A DNA stretch of 14,674 nt, from contig JAJYWW010000109.1 in NCBI GenBank assembly GCA_021791295.1, positions 1 to 14,674 on the forward strand, written 5' to 3'. The notes beneath the pieces are model-generated. The model did no database searches. It was not told the origin of the DNA and saw nothing but the letters and a program-made list of their open reading frames with translations. Positions 13,009-14,674 of this stretch are shown here, one piece after another. A program made the position numbers and the translations under genes. Every line of letters starts with the position of its first letter. The first letter of the stretch is position 1. The stretch is from a bacterium. GTDB lineage: Bacteria; SZUA-79; Acidulodesulfobacterales; Acidulodesulfobacteraceae.

Positions 13009-13632
13009 ATGCTTCGTTTCATCGATACGATTAAATTAACCGGCGGGCATTACAATCTTTTAGACGGACACAATAAGAGAATTAACGATACTATAAGTCA
13101 TTTTTTCGGTTTTAATCCCGCAATAGACCTAAATTCGTTTTTGCCTGAGCCATGCGGATATAAATCGGGCGTCTATAAATGCAGGCTGATCTATTCGGAC
13201 CGTATCGAAAATATTGAAATCACCCCTTATATTAAAAGAACAATCAAGAGGTTAAAGATAATCGATTTGGATTCTCCGGTTTTTTCTGCCGAATATAAAC
13301 AGTTTAATTATGAGTTCAAATATCAGGACAGGACGCTTATAAATTCATTATTAACTAAAATTGACGGTTTGTCCGACGTGCTTTTCGTTAAAAACGGTTT
13401 ATTAACCGACACCTCTTTTTCTAATATAATTTTGTTTGACGGAGAAAAATGGATTACGCCCGATACTTACCTTTTAAACGGGGTGAAAAGGCGCCATCTT
13501 TTAGAAAATAACGAAATAATAGAAAAAAAGGTTCCTATCGGCGACATTAGCCGGTTTCAAAAAATATCCCTGATAAACGCAATGCTTGAACCGGAAGATA
13601 TTACCGTCGATGTTTGCAATGTAGTATTTTAA
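13009..13632 (+). CDS. pabC: Aminotransferase class IV protein, aminodeoxychorismate lyase-like
   Basis: A 207-residue fold-type IV PLP enzyme, likely releasing pyruvate from 4-amino-4-deoxychorismate to give p-aminobenzoate. It has the short N-terminal FIDTIKL segment, then YEFKYQDR (101-108), whose Lys104 is the probable PLP lysine, KNGLLTDTSFSNIILFDGEKWITP (128-151), which is the class IV signature, and LLNGVKRRHLLE (155-166). At 207 aa it is smaller than E. coli PabC (about 270) but matches the compact class IV proteins that accompany short PabB proteins. It sits 6 nt upstream of pabB, which decides the functional call; alone, a D-amino-acid or branched-chain role could not be excluded. 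No clear SD before the ATG. Confidence 0.75.
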   Translation: MLRFIDTIKLTGGHYNLLDGHNKRINDTISHFFGFNPAIDLNSFLPEPCGYKSGVYKCRLIYSDRIENIEITPYIKRTIKRLKIIDLDSPVFSAEYKQFNYEFKYQDRTLINSLLTKIDGLSDVLFVKNGLLTDTSFSNIILFDGEKWITPDTYLLNGVKRRHLLENNEIIEKKVPIGDISRFQKISLINAMLEPEDITVDVCNVVF

Positions 13633-13638
13633 ACCTAT

Positions 13639-14631
13639 ATGATTTTAGACTCTAATTTCATAGAAAAAATGAATTTCTACGGAATAAACGGAATTAAGTT
13701 TCTTTTTATCGTAGATTTCGAAATGAAGTTTCCCGTTATTATGGAATTAGCTGATACGGAAAAACATAATATAAAATATTTCATAGACGGCACAGGCGGT
13801 TTCAATGGATACAAGTATAATATGCTTGAGAAAAACAAATTAAAAATTCAAAAAAATCCTGTTAAATTTGAAGTTTACGAAAAAGCATTTAACAAAGTCG
13901 TTAAACATGAAAAAGCAGGCAATTCGTATCTCGTAAATTTAACCTTTAAAAATCCTGTTAAAATTAATTTGGATTTACCGGAAATATTTTATAAGAGCAG
14001 GTCTAAATATAAGCTGTATTTTAAAAATTCGTTTCAAGAATTTGTTTTATTTTCCCCCGAAACTTTTATCAACATAACCGGCGGAAAGATTTTTACTTAT
14101 CCTATTAAAGGAACGATAGATGCCGGTATTCCTAATGCGAAAGAAATTTTAGCAAAAGATAAGAAAGAAAGAGCCGAACATTTAACCGTGGTGGATCTCA
14201 TGAGAAACGATTTGAATACCGTATGCAAAGACGTAAGGGTCAACAGATTTTGTTTTATGGAAACTGTTAAAACAAATTTTGGCGAACTATTGCAGATGAC
14301 TTCCGAGATTGAAGGCAAAATTAAACCTGAATTAAGCAAACGGTTCGGGGACATTCTTTGCGGCTTGCTTCCGGCAGGTTCCATTTGCGGAGCGCCCAAA
14401 AGAAAAACTCTGGAAATTATAAAGGAAACCGAACCGGAAGAAAGGGGCTACTATACCGGAGTATTCGGCATATACGACGGGGAAACTTTTAAAAGTTCGG
14501 TTATGATAAGGTTTTTAGAAAAAACGAAGGAAGGCTTTTTTTATAGAAGCGGCGGCGGTATTACGGTTTACAGCGACGTTAAAAAAGAATACGACGAAAT
14601 GATTAAAAAAATTTATATTCCTATCGCATGA
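13639..14631 (+). CDS. pabB: Aminodeoxychorismate synthase component I (short form)
   Basis: Chorismate-binding enzyme that aminates chorismate at C4 with ammonia from a PabA partner, the first step to p-aminobenzoate and folate. The PIKGT motif (155-159) with Lys157 is the PabB signature that distinguishes it from TrpE (PIAGT). Other chorismate-site blocks: FSPETFINI (138-146), LTVVDLMRNDL (182-192), GLLPAGSICGAPK (242-254), YYTGVFGIYD (271-280) and SGGGITVYSD (304-313). At 330 aa it lacks most of the N-terminal region of ~450-aa homologues, like the short PabB proteins of Epsilonproteobacteria. It starts 6 nt after pabC with no visible SD, so translation is probably coupled. The T-run after the stop (14646-14653) has no stem before it, so no terminator is called. 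Confidence 0.92.
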   Translation: MILDSNFIEKMNFYGINGIKFLFIVDFEMKFPVIMELADTEKHNIKYFIDGTGGFNGYKYNMLEKNKLKIQKNPVKFEVYEKAFNKVVKHEKAGNSYLVNLTFKNPVKINLDLPEIFYKSRSKYKLYFKNSFQEFVLFSPETFINITGGKIFTYPIKGTIDAGIPNAKEILAKDKKERAEHLTVVDLMRNDLNTVCKDVRVNRFCFMETVKTNFGELLQMTSEIEGKIKPELSKRFGDILCGLLPAGSICGAPKRKTLEIIKETEPEERGYYTGVFGIYDGETFKSSVMIRFLEKTKEGFFYRSGGGITVYSDVKKEYDEMIKKIYIPIA

Positions 14632-14674
14632 ATAATGCCGATACCTTTTTTTTATTAATCTTATCTGTTATTTT

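Noticed and set aside
14628..14649. TGAATAA-TG-CCGATACCTTT after the pabB stop resembles the end of island repeat copy 3 (TGAATAA-AA-CCGACACCTTT)
   Set aside because: 17 of 20 bases agree, but the body of the repeat would have to lie where pabB codes, and the stretch is short and T-rich; probably chance.

Overview
The window comes from an AT-rich, compact bacterial chromosome. Intergenic spaces are short and A/T-dominated, SD sequences of the GAGG/AAGGGG type occur before several genes, and sigma70-like promoters are visible. A split glycine decarboxylase (gcvPA + gcvPB), a chorismate mutase-prephenate dehydratase fusion, a YuxH-type EAL-HDOD protein, an SQR/NDH-2-like flavoprotein and a short PabB fit an anaerobic or sulfur-associated Gram-negative lineage of the old Deltaproteobacteria type. 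That placement is an inference; no rRNA or other taxonomic marker lies in the window.

Left part (1-7190), all on the minus strand: the 5' two-fifths or so of pheA runs off the left edge. Next come an MFS transporter and the small alpha/beta hydrolase that precedes it in transcription. The glycine cleavage operon gcvT-gcvH-gcvPA-gcvPB fills 2532-7190. Its reading order runs from high to low coordinates, and gcvH/gcvPA and gcvPA/gcvPB overlap by 8 nt each. Together these encode the T, H and both P proteins; the L protein is not present.

Middle (7191-10677): a 414-bp AT-rich divergent intergenic region separates gcvT from a plus-strand EAL-HDOD regulator whose EAL metal site is degenerate. Convergent to it on the minus strand are an SQR/NDH-2-like FAD oxidoreductase and, 50 bp downstream of that, a class I methyltransferase.

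Accessory island (about 10900-12870): three same-orientation copies of a 39-nt unit containing a 14-bp-stem hairpin punctuate this stretch. The two outer copies carry a further ~70 bp of shared sequence with a second hairpin. The order is copy 1, DUF2442-DUF4160 (minus strand), copy 2, HigB-like toxin plus Xre antitoxin (plus strand), coding-like remnants, copy 3. Read on the minus strand each hairpin looks like an intrinsic terminator, and all three arm mismatches become G.U wobbles in that RNA. This repeat-punctuated set of two-gene modules is the most interesting part of the window.

Right part (13009-14631), plus strand: a small class IV PLP enzyme (PabC-like) and a short PabB, 6 nt apart, probably make p-aminobenzoate for folate. 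The amidotransferase partner (PabA) is not in the window.
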